Positions 52,510-61,057 of a stretch of 64,000 nucleotides of DNA are shown piece after piece (position 1 is the first letter of the stretch; each line of letters starts with the position of its first letter). The notes below the pieces were generated by a model, which made no database searches, was not told the origin of the DNA, and was given only the letters and a program-made list of their open reading frames with translations. The position numbers and the translations under genes were made by a program. The stretch comes from ZC4RG17 sp036380875 (GTDB lineage: Bacteria > Actinomycetota > Acidimicrobiia > Spongiisociales > ZC4RG35). The stretch is taken from contig DASVDX010000071.1 of the NCBI GenBank assembly GCA_036380875.1, forward strand, positions 1 to 64,000. Direction: 5' to 3'.

Positions 52510-53733
52510 ATGGCCCTCCAACTCACTGCCGACGACCAGTCGATGCTGGCGGGGGAGGAGGGCGAAGGTGTCGCTCTCGCTATGCGTGTCCTGGTCGCGA
52601 CCGCCGAGGCGATGGGCGCCGAGCGGCTCCTCGACATCACTTCGGCCCATGTCGACGGCTGCCTCTATCACGGTCCAGCCGGTCTCGACTTCGCCCGGGC
52701 TCTGGTCACCGGCGGAGCTCGCGTCAAGGTCCCGACCAGCCTCAACGTCGCCTCCCTCGACTTGCTCCATCCGGAGCTGGTCCGCCTGGATCGGGCGACG
52801 GCTGATGATGCCAGGGAGTTGATGGACGCCTACGTCGCCCTGGGGTGTCGGCCCACCTGGACCTGTGCGCCTTATCAGCTCCCCGAGCGCCCCAGGTTGG
52901 GCGAGCAGGTGGCATGGGGAGAGTCCAACGCCATCGTCTTCGCCAACTCGGTGCTGGGAGCCCGGACCGAGCGCTACGGCGATTTCCTGGACATCTGCGC
53001 TGCCGTCACGGGGAGGGCACCGGCGGTCGGGCTCCACCTCGACGCGGGCCGCCGGCCCACTTTGGTCGTGCGCGCCGACGAGTTGAGCGCCGACATGGCC
53101 GCCAACGAAGCTCTCTACCCGCTGCTCGGCCATGTCCTGGGCCAGATCGCCGACACTCGGGTGGCCGCCATCACCGGACTGCCTGCGACCACTGACGAAG
53201 ACCACCTCAAGGCTCTCGGGGCAGCCGCGGCCTCGTCAGGAGCGGTGGCGATGTTCCACGCCGTCGGGATCACCCCGGAAGCTCCGCGCTTCTCCGAGTT
53301 GGCGGGCATGGAGACCGTGACCGTGACCCGGGAGATGATCGAGGAGGCTCGGCGGGAGCTCGGCGCCGGCGGCGAGGACAGAGTGGACGCCGTGTCCGTT
53401 GGCACACCCCACTACTCAGTCCACCAACTGGAAAGGCTCGCCGAGCTGCTCGGCGGGCGACGGTGTGCGATACCGCTGTACGTCAACACCAGCCGCTCTG
53501 TGCTCGACGCGTTCGGCGAGGCTGAGGCCCTGGCGTCCTGTGGGGCCCGGATCGTCACGGACACGTGCACATACATCACGCCGATCCTGGACCACGGGGT
53601 CGAAGTCGTGATGACAGATTCGGCCAAGTGGGCGTACTACGCACCGGCCAACCTGGGCGTGCGGGTCGTGTTCGCATCGATTGCCGACTGCGTGGAGAGC
53701 GCCGTGGCAGGCCGGGCGGTAACGACATGGTGA
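52510..53733 (+). CDS. Aconitase X large (catalytic) subunit
   Basis: 407 aa. AcnX catalytic domain: LTADDQSMLAGEEGEGVALAMRVLV, ITSAHVDGCLYHGPAGLDFARAL, GCRPTWTCAPYQLPERP with a conserved Cys, WGESNAIVFANSVLGARTERYGDFLD, and DTCTYITPILDHGVEVVMTDSAKWAYYAP with a second Cys. Two-subunit AcnX enzymes include cis-3-hydroxy-L-proline dehydratase of bacteria and phosphomevalonate dehydratase of archaea. The small subunit follows with a 7-nt overlap. It starts 7 nt after rnhB. Confidence 0.88.
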   Translation: MALQLTADDQSMLAGEEGEGVALAMRVLVATAEAMGAERLLDITSAHVDGCLYHGPAGLDFARALVTGGARVKVPTSLNVASLDLLHPELVRLDRATADDARELMDAYVALGCRPTWTCAPYQLPERPRLGEQVAWGESNAIVFANSVLGARTERYGDFLDICAAVTGRAPAVGLHLDAGRRPTLVVRADELSADMAANEALYPLLGHVLGQIADTRVAAITGLPATTDEDHLKALGAAAASSGAVAMFHAVGITPEAPRFSELAGMETVTVTREMIEEARRELGAGGEDRVDAVSVGTPHYSVHQLERLAELLGGRRCAIPLYVNTSRSVLDAFGEAEALASCGARIVTDTCTYITPILDHGVEVVMTDSAKWAYYAPANLGVRVVFASIADCVESAVAGRAVTTW

Positions 53734-54131
53734 CCCTCGTGGCCGGGCATGCCCAGGGCCCAGTCCTCTATCTGGACGAGCCGCTGTCCTTCTGGGGTGG
53801 GGTGGACATCACCAGCGGAACGATCATCGATTCGCACCATCCCCAGGCGGGACAGTCCGTGACCGGCAAGGTGCTGGTCCTGCCCCATGCCCGGGGATCT
53901 TCTTCGACTTCGTCGGTGATAGCCGAGATGATCCGAGCACGGACGGCTCCGGCCGCGGTAGTGTTGCGCAGCCGGGATCCAGTGATCGTGCTGGGGGCGG
54001 TTGTGGCGAGGGAGTTGTACGGCTGGGTACTGCCCGTCGTCGTAGTCGACGCCGACCGATACGAGCGCCTGGCGACCTCAACGTTTGCGGAGGTTTTGCC
54101 TGAGGGCGTCCGAGAAATTGGTCCAGCGTAG
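53727..54131 (+). CDS. Aconitase X small subunit (DUF126 swivel domain)
   Basis: 134 aa. GPVLYLDEPLSFWGGVDITSGTIIDSHHPQAGQSVTGKVLVLPHARGSSSTSSVIAEMI contains the swivel-domain signature (D-x-x-HP-x-x-G...G-x-V-L-x-x-P-x-x-x-GS-x-x-S). The remainder, ARTAPAAVVLRSRDPVIVLGAVVAREL, completes the DUF126 domain. It should pair with the large subunit to form one dehydratase. Confidence 0.88.
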   Translation: MVTLVAGHAQGPVLYLDEPLSFWGGVDITSGTIIDSHHPQAGQSVTGKVLVLPHARGSSSTSSVIAEMIRARTAPAAVVLRSRDPVIVLGAVVARELYGWVLPVVVVDADRYERLATSTFAEVLPEGVREIGPA

Positions 54132-54177
54132 GGTTCAGAAATGCACGGCTGTATGCCGATATGAGGGAGGAATGCCC

Positions 54178-55605
54178 GTGTCAACGCCCAGCGGAGAGTT
54201 GAACGATCTGTTTCAGCGCCTCCCCGTTGCCCTCTACCGTTCGTCCGCCGACGGGAGGGTCCTCGCAGCCAACCAGGCGACCGCCGACCTTCTCGGGTAC
54301 GACAGCCCCGAGGAGTTGCTCGCGAGTGATCGTGCAGCCATCCTCGCCTACGCCGACCCGGAACGGCGCCTCGAGTGGCGGCGAGAGGTAGAAGAAAAGG
54401 GCATCTCACGCGACTTCGAGGCTCGATTGCGTCGCCGCGACGGCTCGATCGTCTGGGTCAGAGACACCGCCCGGGCGGTATACAACGACGATGGGACGGT
54501 CCGCTACTACGAAGGCGTCCTGATCGACATCACTGCCGAGGTGTCGGCCTCGCTGTCCTCGTCGATCCTCTCGGGAGTCCTGGAATCGACCACCGACCTG
54601 GTCGTCGTCTTCGACGACACCGAGCGATTGCGTTATGCCAACGGCGCCGCTCGCAGCTTCCTCGGGCTGTCGAAAGAGGACGTCCAGGGGCGGCCTCACT
54701 TCTCCAGGCTGTTTCCGAGCATCGACGGCGCTTGGGCCCGTTCCCTCCTCACATCCCGAGGCTGGTCGGGCGAAGTGACGATCGAGGACACCCGTGGGCG
54801 TCCGACGCCCCTGTGGGCCGTTGTCACTGGCCATGAAGGTCGCGATGGCCAGGCGTACGTGGCGACCATTGCCCGTGACCTCACGCAGGTGAAGGAAACC
54901 CAGCGGCGGCTGGAGGAGCTGATCACCGCAAAGGACGTGTTCGTCGCCACCGTCTCCCACGAGCTCCGGAACCCCCTCACCGGGATCGTCGGTCTGGCGG
55001 AGGAGCTGCGGGACAGCTACCAGGAGTTCGGCGAGCAGGAACGTCACGATCTGATCACGCTCATCGCCCACCAGGCCGCAGAGATGACAGCGCTCGTCGA
55101 AGACCTGCTCGTCGCGGTCCGCTCAGATGTCGGTGAGGTGGCGGTGGTGCCCCAGAACGTCGATGTCGTCGCCCAACTGGCCGATCTGTCGGCCGTCTAC
55201 ACGGCTAAGACCCAATGGGAGCTTCCGAAAGAGAAGATCGCTGCCTGGGTAGACCCGCAGAGATTCCGCCAGATCGTCCGGAACCTGCTCAGCAACGCCG
55301 AACGGCACGGCGGCGCCAACGTCCGGGTCGGGGTCAACCAGGACAACGGCTGGGTGCGGGTCGTGGTGCGTGACGATGGCGACGGCGTGCCGCCCGGCGA
55401 TGTGGAGCGGATCTTCGAGCCGTACGAGCGGGCCGCCGACGTGCCGGTCAAGCAGGGGTCGGTCGGTTTGGGCCTGGCGGTCGCGAGGCGTCTGGCGCGG
55501 TTGATGGGTGGCGACCTCGACTACGTGTACGAAGACGGGTGGGCCACGTTCCGCCTCACCGTGCCGGCGGTCGAGAACGTCCAGATACCCTCCCTCGAGT
55601 CGTAG
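54178..55605 (+). CDS. Soluble PAS-domain sensor histidine kinase
   Basis: 475 aa from the GTG at 54178: GGAGG (54166-54170) is 7 nt upstream, but only 1 nt from the alternative ATG at 54172. PAS/PAC one (residues about 8-130: LPVALYRSSADGRVLAANQATADLLGY ... GSIVWVRDTARAVYNDDG), PAS two (about 140-250: TTDLVVVFDDTERLRYANGAARSFLGL). HisKA phospho-His in TVSHELRNPLTGIVGLAEEL; HATPase motifs NLLSNAERHGG, DDGDGVP and GLGLAVARRLARLMGG. No membrane segments, so an intracellular signal. No adjacent response regulator. Confidence 0.92.
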   Translation: MSTPSGELNDLFQRLPVALYRSSADGRVLAANQATADLLGYDSPEELLASDRAAILAYADPERRLEWRREVEEKGISRDFEARLRRRDGSIVWVRDTARAVYNDDGTVRYYEGVLIDITAEVSASLSSSILSGVLESTTDLVVVFDDTERLRYANGAARSFLGLSKEDVQGRPHFSRLFPSIDGAWARSLLTSRGWSGEVTIEDTRGRPTPLWAVVTGHEGRDGQAYVATIARDLTQVKETQRRLEELITAKDVFVATVSHELRNPLTGIVGLAEELRDSYQEFGEQERHDLITLIAHQAAEMTALVEDLLVAVRSDVGEVAVVPQNVDVVAQLADLSAVYTAKTQWELPKEKIAAWVDPQRFRQIVRNLLSNAERHGGANVRVGVNQDNGWVRVVVRDDGDGVPPGDVERIFEPYERAADVPVKQGSVGLGLAVARRLARLMGGDLDYVYEDGWATFRLTVPAVENVQIPSLES

Positions 55606-55608
55606 CAT
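55603..55608 (+). promoter_or_regulatory. -10 hexamer for leaderless galE
   Basis: TAGCAT, sharing its TAG with the kinase stop codon, ends 7 nt before the ATG at 55616. Confidence 0.55.
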
Positions 55609-55615
55609 CTCTCCG

Positions 55616-56623
55616 ATGCGTGTGATGGTTACCGGTGGCGCCGGCTTCGTCGGCAGCCACGTATGTGTGGCACTAGCCGAGGCCGGTCACGAGCCGGTGA
55701 TCGTCGACAACTTCGTCAACGCCAAACCCGATGTGCCGGAGAGGATCGGGCGGATCTCCGGCCAGGACCCCCACGTGTACGAGGTCGATGTCCGCGACAC
55801 CAAAGGTCTGAGCGAGGTGTTCTCGGATGGACAGTTCGACGCCGTGATCCACTGTGCTGCCCTGAAAGCGGTCGGGGAGTCGGTGGAGAAGCCTCTCGAG
55901 TACTACGACAACAACGTCACCGGCACCATCAACCTGCTCCGGGTCATGGACGAGCACGACGTCCGCCGCATCGTCTTCTCCTCGTCGGCGACGGTCTACG
56001 GCGATCCCGAAACCGTTCCAGTCACAGAGGAATCACCCGTCGGGCAGGCGACCAACCCGTATGGGTGGACGAAGGTGATGATGGAGCAGGTGATGACCGA
56101 CCTCCACACGGCCGACAACCGGTGGTGTGTCGCCCTGCTCCGTTACTTCAACCCCGTGGGCGCCCATCCGAGCGGACTCATCGGTGAGGATCCGGCGGGG
56201 ATACCCAACAACCTCATGCCGTACATCGCCCAGGTGGCCGCCGGCAAGCTCGATCGGCTGCCGGTCTACGGAGACGACTACCCGACAGTCGACGGAACCG
56301 GAGTGCGAGATTTCGTGCACGTCGTGGATCTCGCCGAAGGCCACGTGGCGGCGCTCGAGTCGATGGGAGAGCCGGGCGCCTTCCTCGTCTACAACCTCGG
56401 GACGGGCCGGGGGACCTCGGTTCTGGAGCTCATCAAGGCCTTCGAGACGGCCACCGGTGTCACCGTCCCGTACGAGATCGTGGGACGCCGGCCCGGGGAC
56501 GTTGCCGAGACGTGGGCGGCGGTCGACAAAGCGGAACGCGAACTCGGATGGCGCGCCAAGCTCAGTATCGAGGACATGTGCGCCGACATGTGGCGCTGGC
56601 AGCGCTCCGAATACGCCGGCTAG
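55616..56623 (+). CDS. galE: UDP-glucose 4-epimerase
   Basis: NAD-dependent interconversion of UDP-glucose and UDP-galactose. 335 aa: MVTGGAGFVGSHVCVALAEAGHE (GxxGxxG), CAALKAVGESVEKPLEYYDNN, SSSATVYGDPETVP, catalytic YGWTK (Y-x3-K), LLRYFNPVGAHPSGLIGEDP, VYGDDYPTVDGTGVRDFVHVVDLAEGHVAAL. The pattern is that of true GalE. It stands beside a phosphoglucomutase gene two genes downstream, consistent with sugar-nucleotide supply. Confidence 0.94.
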   Translation: MRVMVTGGAGFVGSHVCVALAEAGHEPVIVDNFVNAKPDVPERIGRISGQDPHVYEVDVRDTKGLSEVFSDGQFDAVIHCAALKAVGESVEKPLEYYDNNVTGTINLLRVMDEHDVRRIVFSSSATVYGDPETVPVTEESPVGQATNPYGWTKVMMEQVMTDLHTADNRWCVALLRYFNPVGAHPSGLIGEDPAGIPNNLMPYIAQVAAGKLDRLPVYGDDYPTVDGTGVRDFVHVVDLAEGHVAALESMGEPGAFLVYNLGTGRGTSVLELIKAFETATGVTVPYEIVGRRPGDVAETWAAVDKAERELGWRAKLSIEDMCADMWRWQRSEYAG

Positions 56624-56626
56624 GCG

Positions 56627-57250
56627 TCAGGCCACGTCCGGGTTCAGCGAGTAGGTGCCCGTGAGCGAAGCCTCGGCCAGGATGTGGCCCTCCATCGCCT
56701 GCCTCACGTCGGCGGCGGTGAAGTTTCCACTCACCGGCAAGGACTCCACATCGAGCGCAAACAACGTGAACGTGTAGTGGTGGACGATGCTGTCGTTCCA
56801 TGGAGGACAGGGGCCGTCGTATCCGCGATAGGTGCCCTCCATGTCCGGGTCACCGGCGAACCAGCCCGTGTAGTCGTTCACACCTTCACGGGGGCCGTCG
56901 TGACGACCCTCCTTGCCGCGAGCGACCACGCCGCCACGTGAGAAGGCACCCTCTTCGATCTTCCGGACGTCCGCCGGGATGTCCACCAGGACCCAGTGGA
57001 CGAACTCGACCCGGGGGAGATCGGCGGGAACCACCCTGCCCTCCTGGTTGACGTCGTCGGGCACCGACGGCACGTCGCGGTCGGTGCAGAGGAGCGCGAA
57101 CGACCGGGTGCCCTCGGGCACATCGTCCCATTCCAGGCCGGGGTTGCGGTTGTCCGAGAACGCGATGTGCGCCTCAGGATCGGGAACCGCGAAGGCGCAT
57201 TCGGGAGGTATGCGTTCACCATCTGCGAAGTTGGGACTCGTCAGGCGCAT
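56627..57250 (-). CDS. YbhB/YbcL (PEBP)-family protein
   Basis: 207 aa. Raf-kinase-inhibitor-like phosphatidylethanolamine-binding-protein fold: RLTSPNFADGERIPPECAF, NPGLEWDDVPEGTRSFALLCTDRDVP (the DPD-like ligand motif is altered to DRDVP), EFVHWVLVDIPAD, YDGPCPPWNDSIVHHYTFTLFALD (GPxPP motif) and EGHILAEASLTGTYS. Somewhat longer than the usual 160-180 aa owing to an insert around DGPREGVNDYTGWF. Function in bacteria unknown. A TATCGT hexamer ends 7 nt before the ATG. Confidence 0.9.
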   Translation of the reverse strand: MRLTSPNFADGERIPPECAFAVPDPEAHIAFSDNRNPGLEWDDVPEGTRSFALLCTDRDVPSVPDDVNQEGRVVPADLPRVEFVHWVLVDIPADVRKIEEGAFSRGGVVARGKEGRHDGPREGVNDYTGWFAGDPDMEGTYRGYDGPCPPWNDSIVHHYTFTLFALDVESLPVSGNFTAADVRQAMEGHILAEASLTGTYSLNPDVA

Positions 57251-57257
57251 GGCGGGG

Positions 57258-57263
57258 ACGATA
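57258..57263 (-). promoter_or_regulatory. -10 hexamer for the leaderless PEBP gene
   Basis: On the minus strand TATCGT ends 7 nt before the ATG at 57250. It lies in one arm of a 15-bp near-perfect inverted repeat (57259-57273 and 57289-57303). Confidence 0.6.
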
Positions 57264-57298
57264 CCGCGACCGGCGCTCCTGAGGGGCTCCGGTCGCGA

Positions 57299-57304
57299 TA
57301 CCGT
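57299..57304 (+). promoter_or_regulatory. -10 hexamer for pgm, divergent from the PEBP gene
   Basis: TACCGT ends 8 nt before the ATG at 57313, in the opposite arm of the same inverted repeat. Confidence 0.55.
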
Positions 57305-57312
57305 GGACAACG

Positions 57313-59019
57313 ATGCTGGACCACAACGAATTGGCGCAACGGACCCGCGAATGGATCGACGCCGACCCAGATCCGTCCACCCGCCAGGAGCTCGAGGCCC
57401 TGCTCGAGGCGGAGGACTGGGCTGAGCTGACCGAGAGGATGGGCGGCGTCCTCCGGTTCGGCACCGCGGGCATCCGTGGAGCGGTGCAAGCGGGATCCAA
57501 CCGCATGAACCGGGCGGTAGTCATCCGCACTACCGCCGGGCTGGCGGACTTCCTGAAGAGGGAGCGCTCGGGCCACGTCGTGGTCGGATTCGATGCCCGC
57601 TCGTCGTCGCCCCAGTTCGCCGAGGACACCGTAGGTGTGCTGGTGGCCGCCGGAATCGACGTCAGCTACTTCCCGCACCCGGTGCCGACCCCCATCGTCG
57701 CCTACACGGCCCGAAAGACCGGGGCGGCGGCTGCGGTGGTCATCACTGCCAGCCACAACCCGCCGGCCGACAACGGCTACAAGGTTTACGACAGCAACGG
57801 GGCCCAGATCATCCCTCCGGTCGACACCGCCATCTCCGAAGCAATCGACCGGATCGGCCCGGCCAGGGACGTGCCTCGGATCGAACACCCCCTGGGCCCT
57901 GACAGCCCGGCCCGACGGCTCGACTTCGAGGAGATCTACGACGCCTATCGCCGAGACGTCGACGCCGTTCGCCCGCGCCGCGAGGGGTCGTCGATCACAG
58001 TCGCCTACACGCCGATCCACGGAGTCGGCTGGGCGACATTCCAGCGGCTCGTGACCGACGCCGGCTACCCAAACGTCGAAGCGGTGGCCGAGCAGCGTGA
58101 TCCCGACGGCCGGTTTCCCACGGTGTCCTTCCCCAACCCAGAGGAACCGGGGGCGATGGACCTCGTGGAGAAACTCGGCACCCGGATCGGCGCCGATCTA
58201 GTGCTCGCCAACGACCCGGACGCCGACCGGCTGGCGGTGGCCGTCCCGGACGGAGCGGGAGGGTGGAGAGCGCTGACCGGCAACCAGATCGGCGTGCTCC
58301 TCGCCGACTACCTCCTCCAGAACTGGTCCGGCGGCGATAGGCCGATGGTCATCAACTCGATCGTCTCGTCACCCATGCTCCAGTCCGTCGCCGAGTTGTA
58401 CCGGGCCCACTTCGACCAGACGCTGACGGGTTTCAAGTGGATCGCCAATGCCGCCCTCGAACTGGAGGCCAAAGGCGTCGGGACCTTCGTGTTCGGTTAC
58501 GAAGAGGCGCTGGGCTACACCGTTGGCGGTCATGTGCGCGACAAGGACGGGCTGTCCGCCGGCCTCGTCTTCCTCGACCTGGCGGCCACGCTCCGAGACG
58601 AGGGTCAGACGGTCATCGACCGGATGGCGGACCTGTACGAGCGTGCGGGGCTGTGGGTCTCCACTCAACTCAGCCTGGTGCGACCGGGAACCGAGGGCCT
58701 CGCCGAGATAGCCGGCGCCATGGAGCTTCTCGGCGAAAGGACACCATCCGAACTGGATGGGCGGAAGGTGGTGTCCGTCAGAGACTTCCGGGTCGGAGCG
58801 GAGGAGCGGCCGCGTTGGCTGCCCGCCACGGACCTCGTGGAGATGACGCTGGAGGGAGGAGGCCGAGTCCTCGTCCGCCCTTCCGGTACCGAGCCGAAGC
58901 TGAAGATCTACGTGGATCTGCCTGGGTCCGCCGAAGGTGACATCGCCCTGCAGGAGAGCGAGACTCGGGCTGCCGCTGACCGCATCGCCGCGGCCACGGC
59001 TCGGTTCATTGGCCTCTGA
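57313..59019 (+). CDS. Phosphoglucomutase/phosphomannomutase family enzyme
   Basis: 568 aa alpha-D-phosphohexomutase. LRFGTAGIRGAVQAGSNRMN near the start, active-site phospho-Ser in TASHNPPADNGYKVY, metal loop DPDADR, sugar-binding GYEEALGYTVGGHVRDKDG and the phosphate-binding RPSGTEPKLKIYV. The length and the GTAGIRG start match the PGM2/phosphopentomutase-like subgroup. Substrate could be glucose-, mannose- or pentose-phosphate. It overlaps the convergent small gene by 14 nt. Confidence 0.93.
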   Translation: MLDHNELAQRTREWIDADPDPSTRQELEALLEAEDWAELTERMGGVLRFGTAGIRGAVQAGSNRMNRAVVIRTTAGLADFLKRERSGHVVVGFDARSSSPQFAEDTVGVLVAAGIDVSYFPHPVPTPIVAYTARKTGAAAAVVITASHNPPADNGYKVYDSNGAQIIPPVDTAISEAIDRIGPARDVPRIEHPLGPDSPARRLDFEEIYDAYRRDVDAVRPRREGSSITVAYTPIHGVGWATFQRLVTDAGYPNVEAVAEQRDPDGRFPTVSFPNPEEPGAMDLVEKLGTRIGADLVLANDPDADRLAVAVPDGAGGWRALTGNQIGVLLADYLLQNWSGGDRPMVINSIVSSPMLQSVAELYRAHFDQTLTGFKWIANAALELEAKGVGTFVFGYEEALGYTVGGHVRDKDGLSAGLVFLDLAATLRDEGQTVIDRMADLYERAGLWVSTQLSLVRPGTEGLAEIAGAMELLGERTPSELDGRKVVSVRDFRVGAEERPRWLPATDLVEMTLEGGGRVLVRPSGTEPKLKIYVDLPGSAEGDIALQESETRAAADRIAAATARFIGL

Positions 59020-59188
59020 GCTCCTGCTGGTGCCGCCGGTACAGGTAGAGCCATCCCAGGCCGTGGATGGCGATGGCGACAGCGAGGACCACCGTGACAG
59101 ACCAGTATCCGAGTATCGCCGCCACCAGGGCTGCCAGGGCAGCACCGATCACGAGGGCCGTACGCACGCCGTTCAACGGGCCGAACAT
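59006..59188 (-). CDS. Small two-TM membrane protein (60 aa)
   Basis: MFGPLNGVRTALVIGAALAALVAAILGYW is one hydrophobic segment and VTVVLAVAIAIHGLGWLYLYRR the second, with a basic RRHQQELRGQ tail. Nothing recognisable otherwise. A TACCAT hexamer ends 7 nt before its ATG, the same promoter geometry as neighbouring genes, which is the main evidence that it is real. Confidence 0.7.
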   Translation of the reverse strand: MFGPLNGVRTALVIGAALAALVAAILGYWSVTVVLAVAIAIHGLGWLYLYRRHQQELRGQ

Positions 59189-59195
59189 GCCCCGA

Positions 59196-59201
59196 ATGGT
59201 A
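59196..59201 (-). promoter_or_regulatory. -10 hexamer for the leaderless small membrane protein
   Basis: On the minus strand TACCAT ends 7 nt before the ATG at 59188. Confidence 0.6.
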
Positions 59202-59241
59202 CGGCGCCCAGAGAGGTACCGAGACGCCGGTTCCGTCCACT

Positions 59242-59247
59242 TAAGAT
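59242..59247 (+). promoter_or_regulatory. -10 hexamer for leaderless thioesterase-like gene
   Basis: TAAGAT ends 6 nt before the ATG at 59254. Confidence 0.55.
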
Positions 59248-59253
59248 CCGACG

Positions 59254-60063
59254 ATGATCCGAAGTCTGTTCGTCGTCGACGGTGACGCCCTGATCCCCTC
59301 AGAGCTGACCCGAGGGGGCTGGTCCGACGAGGCTCAGCACGGCAGTCCACCGGCGGGGATCATGGCCCGGGCGATCGAAAGGGTCCCGACGGCCGGCCCG
59401 ATGCAGGTCGTGCGGTTCACCATCGACTTGTTCCGCGAAGTGCCACTGGCGCCGCTTCGAATCGAGACGGAAGTGATCCGGGACGGCCGCCGGATCCAGG
59501 TCGTCGAGGCGCGGTTGTTCCACGATGATCGCGAGCTCGGGCGAGCGACGGCTCTGAAGATCAGGGTGGCCGAACAAGGCGGCGACGAACTGCGGGGCAC
59601 ACGGGGAGAGGATCCACTTCCGACCGAACGTCACCCTGAGGACTTGCCCTTGCTCGACCTGCGGAGCTTCTTCGGGGGAGACGAGACCCTGCTGCGGTTC
59701 CACACAGACGCCATCGAGATCCGCAGCTCGGAAGACTCGTTCGTCCGTCCCGTGGTGGGGGAGTCGTGGTTCCGCCTGAAAGTGGACCTGGTGGAAGGCG
59801 AGACGGTGACACCGTTCCAGCGGGCGGCGATCATGTCCGACCTGTCGAATGGCAACTCTCAGGCTCTCGACCCGAAGCGCTGGCTCTACGTGAACCCGGA
59901 CACGACCCTGTACTTGCACAGGCTGCCGGATGGCGAATGGGTGGGCATGCGATCGTGGGTCGATCAGGTGTCGACGGGTATCGGTGTCAACGAGAGTGCC
60001 GTGTACGACCTCAAGGGCCGATTCGGCCACATCAACCAGGCGCAGTTGATCGAGAGACGCTGA
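59254..60063 (+). CDS. TesB-like acyl-CoA thioesterase family protein
   Basis: 269 aa, apparent double hot-dog fold. GGWSDEAQHGSPPAGIMARAIERV and VVRFTIDLFREVPLAPLRIETEVIRDGRRIQVVEARLFHDDRELGRATALKI form the first hot-dog; FQRAAIMSDLSNGNSQALDPKRWLYVNPDTTLYLHRLPDGEWVGMRSW the second, with the Asp/Gln positions used by TesB enzymes. The substrate is unknown. It lies 23 nt before the aldo/keto reductase gene and may be co-transcribed. Confidence 0.85.
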   Translation: MIRSLFVVDGDALIPSELTRGGWSDEAQHGSPPAGIMARAIERVPTAGPMQVVRFTIDLFREVPLAPLRIETEVIRDGRRIQVVEARLFHDDRELGRATALKIRVAEQGGDELRGTRGEDPLPTERHPEDLPLLDLRSFFGGDETLLRFHTDAIEIRSSEDSFVRPVVGESWFRLKVDLVEGETVTPFQRAAIMSDLSNGNSQALDPKRWLYVNPDTTLYLHRLPDGEWVGMRSWVDQVSTGIGVNESAVYDLKGRFGHINQAQLIERR

Positions 60064-60086
60064 GACGGCGAGGGGAGGGGATCCAG

Positions 60087-61046
60087 ATGGAGACGCGGAT
60101 GTTCGGCAGCCTGTGGCCGGTGAGCGCCCTGACGCTCGGTGGCGGCGGCATCGGCCAGGTGTGGGGTGCCACCAGCCGTCAGGAATCGGTGGCCACGGTG
60201 CGCGAGGCGGTGGATTCGGGCGTCACACTGATCGACGTCGCCCCCACCTACGGCGACGGGGAAGCAGAGAGCGTGGTGGGGGAGGCTCTCGATGGTCGCC
60301 TGCCCGAAGGGATGCGGGTGCTCACGAAGCGACATGTCCGCAACGAGGACCAGGGCAACGTCGCTCGGGTTCTCGAAGAGGGACTCGACGAGAGCCTCGA
60401 TCGCCTCCGTCTGGACTTCGTGGACGTGTTCCTCCTGCACAGCCAGATCACCCCCGTACAGGACCCCGAACGGTCCGGCTGGCCCGTGGGACTCGCCCTC
60501 TACCTCGAGGAATTGCGGTCTGCCCTCGACGACCTCGTGGCAAGGGGGCGGGTTGGTGCCTGGGGGATCACGGCGGTTCAGTTCCCGGGGGTCCTCGAGG
60601 TCGTCTTCGACCAGTCGCCTCGGCCTCAGGTCGCCCAGATGATCGCCAACGTCCTCGACGCCCCGGGAGACATGGCTTGGAGCGACGAGGACTTCGACCG
60701 CCGGGAGATGATCCGCCGGGTCGAGGAAAAGGGCACTGCGATCATGGGTATCCGGGCTGTACAGGCGGGCGCGTTCACCGACACGATCGACCGGCCTGTG
60801 GACGACGACCACCCGTCCATGGTCGATCACCCGCGAGCGGCGCCGTTGCGGGCACTCGCCGCAGAGTTGGGTGAATCGACGGCGGCTCTGGCCCATCGGT
60901 ACGCACTCGCCATCGATGGCGTCGACACCGTCGTCCTAGGCGTCAAGAACCGCCAGGAGCTGGCCGAATGCCTCGCCGCGGCCGAAAAGGGGCCTCTGTC
61001 GCCGGAGGAGGTGCGGCTGGTCGACTCCCGGCTCGACCGGGCCTGA
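60087..61046 (+). CDS. Aldo/keto reductase
   Basis: 319 aa; ATG with GGGGAGGGG upstream. TIM-barrel NADPH-dependent reductase: LGGGGIGQVWGA, GVTLIDVAPTYGDGEAESVVGEAL with catalytic Asp and Tyr, VLTKRH with Lys, DVFLLHSQ with His. GIRAVQAGAFTD replaces the usual phosphate loop. Substrate unknown. Confidence 0.88.
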   Translation: METRMFGSLWPVSALTLGGGGIGQVWGATSRQESVATVREAVDSGVTLIDVAPTYGDGEAESVVGEALDGRLPEGMRVLTKRHVRNEDQGNVARVLEEGLDESLDRLRLDFVDVFLLHSQITPVQDPERSGWPVGLALYLEELRSALDDLVARGRVGAWGITAVQFPGVLEVVFDQSPRPQVAQMIANVLDAPGDMAWSDEDFDRREMIRRVEEKGTAIMGIRAVQAGAFTDTIDRPVDDDHPSMVDHPRAAPLRALAAELGESTAALAHRYALAIDGVDTVVLGVKNRQELAECLAAAEKGPLSPEEVRLVDSRLDRA

Positions 61047-61057
61047 TCCCGTCTCGA

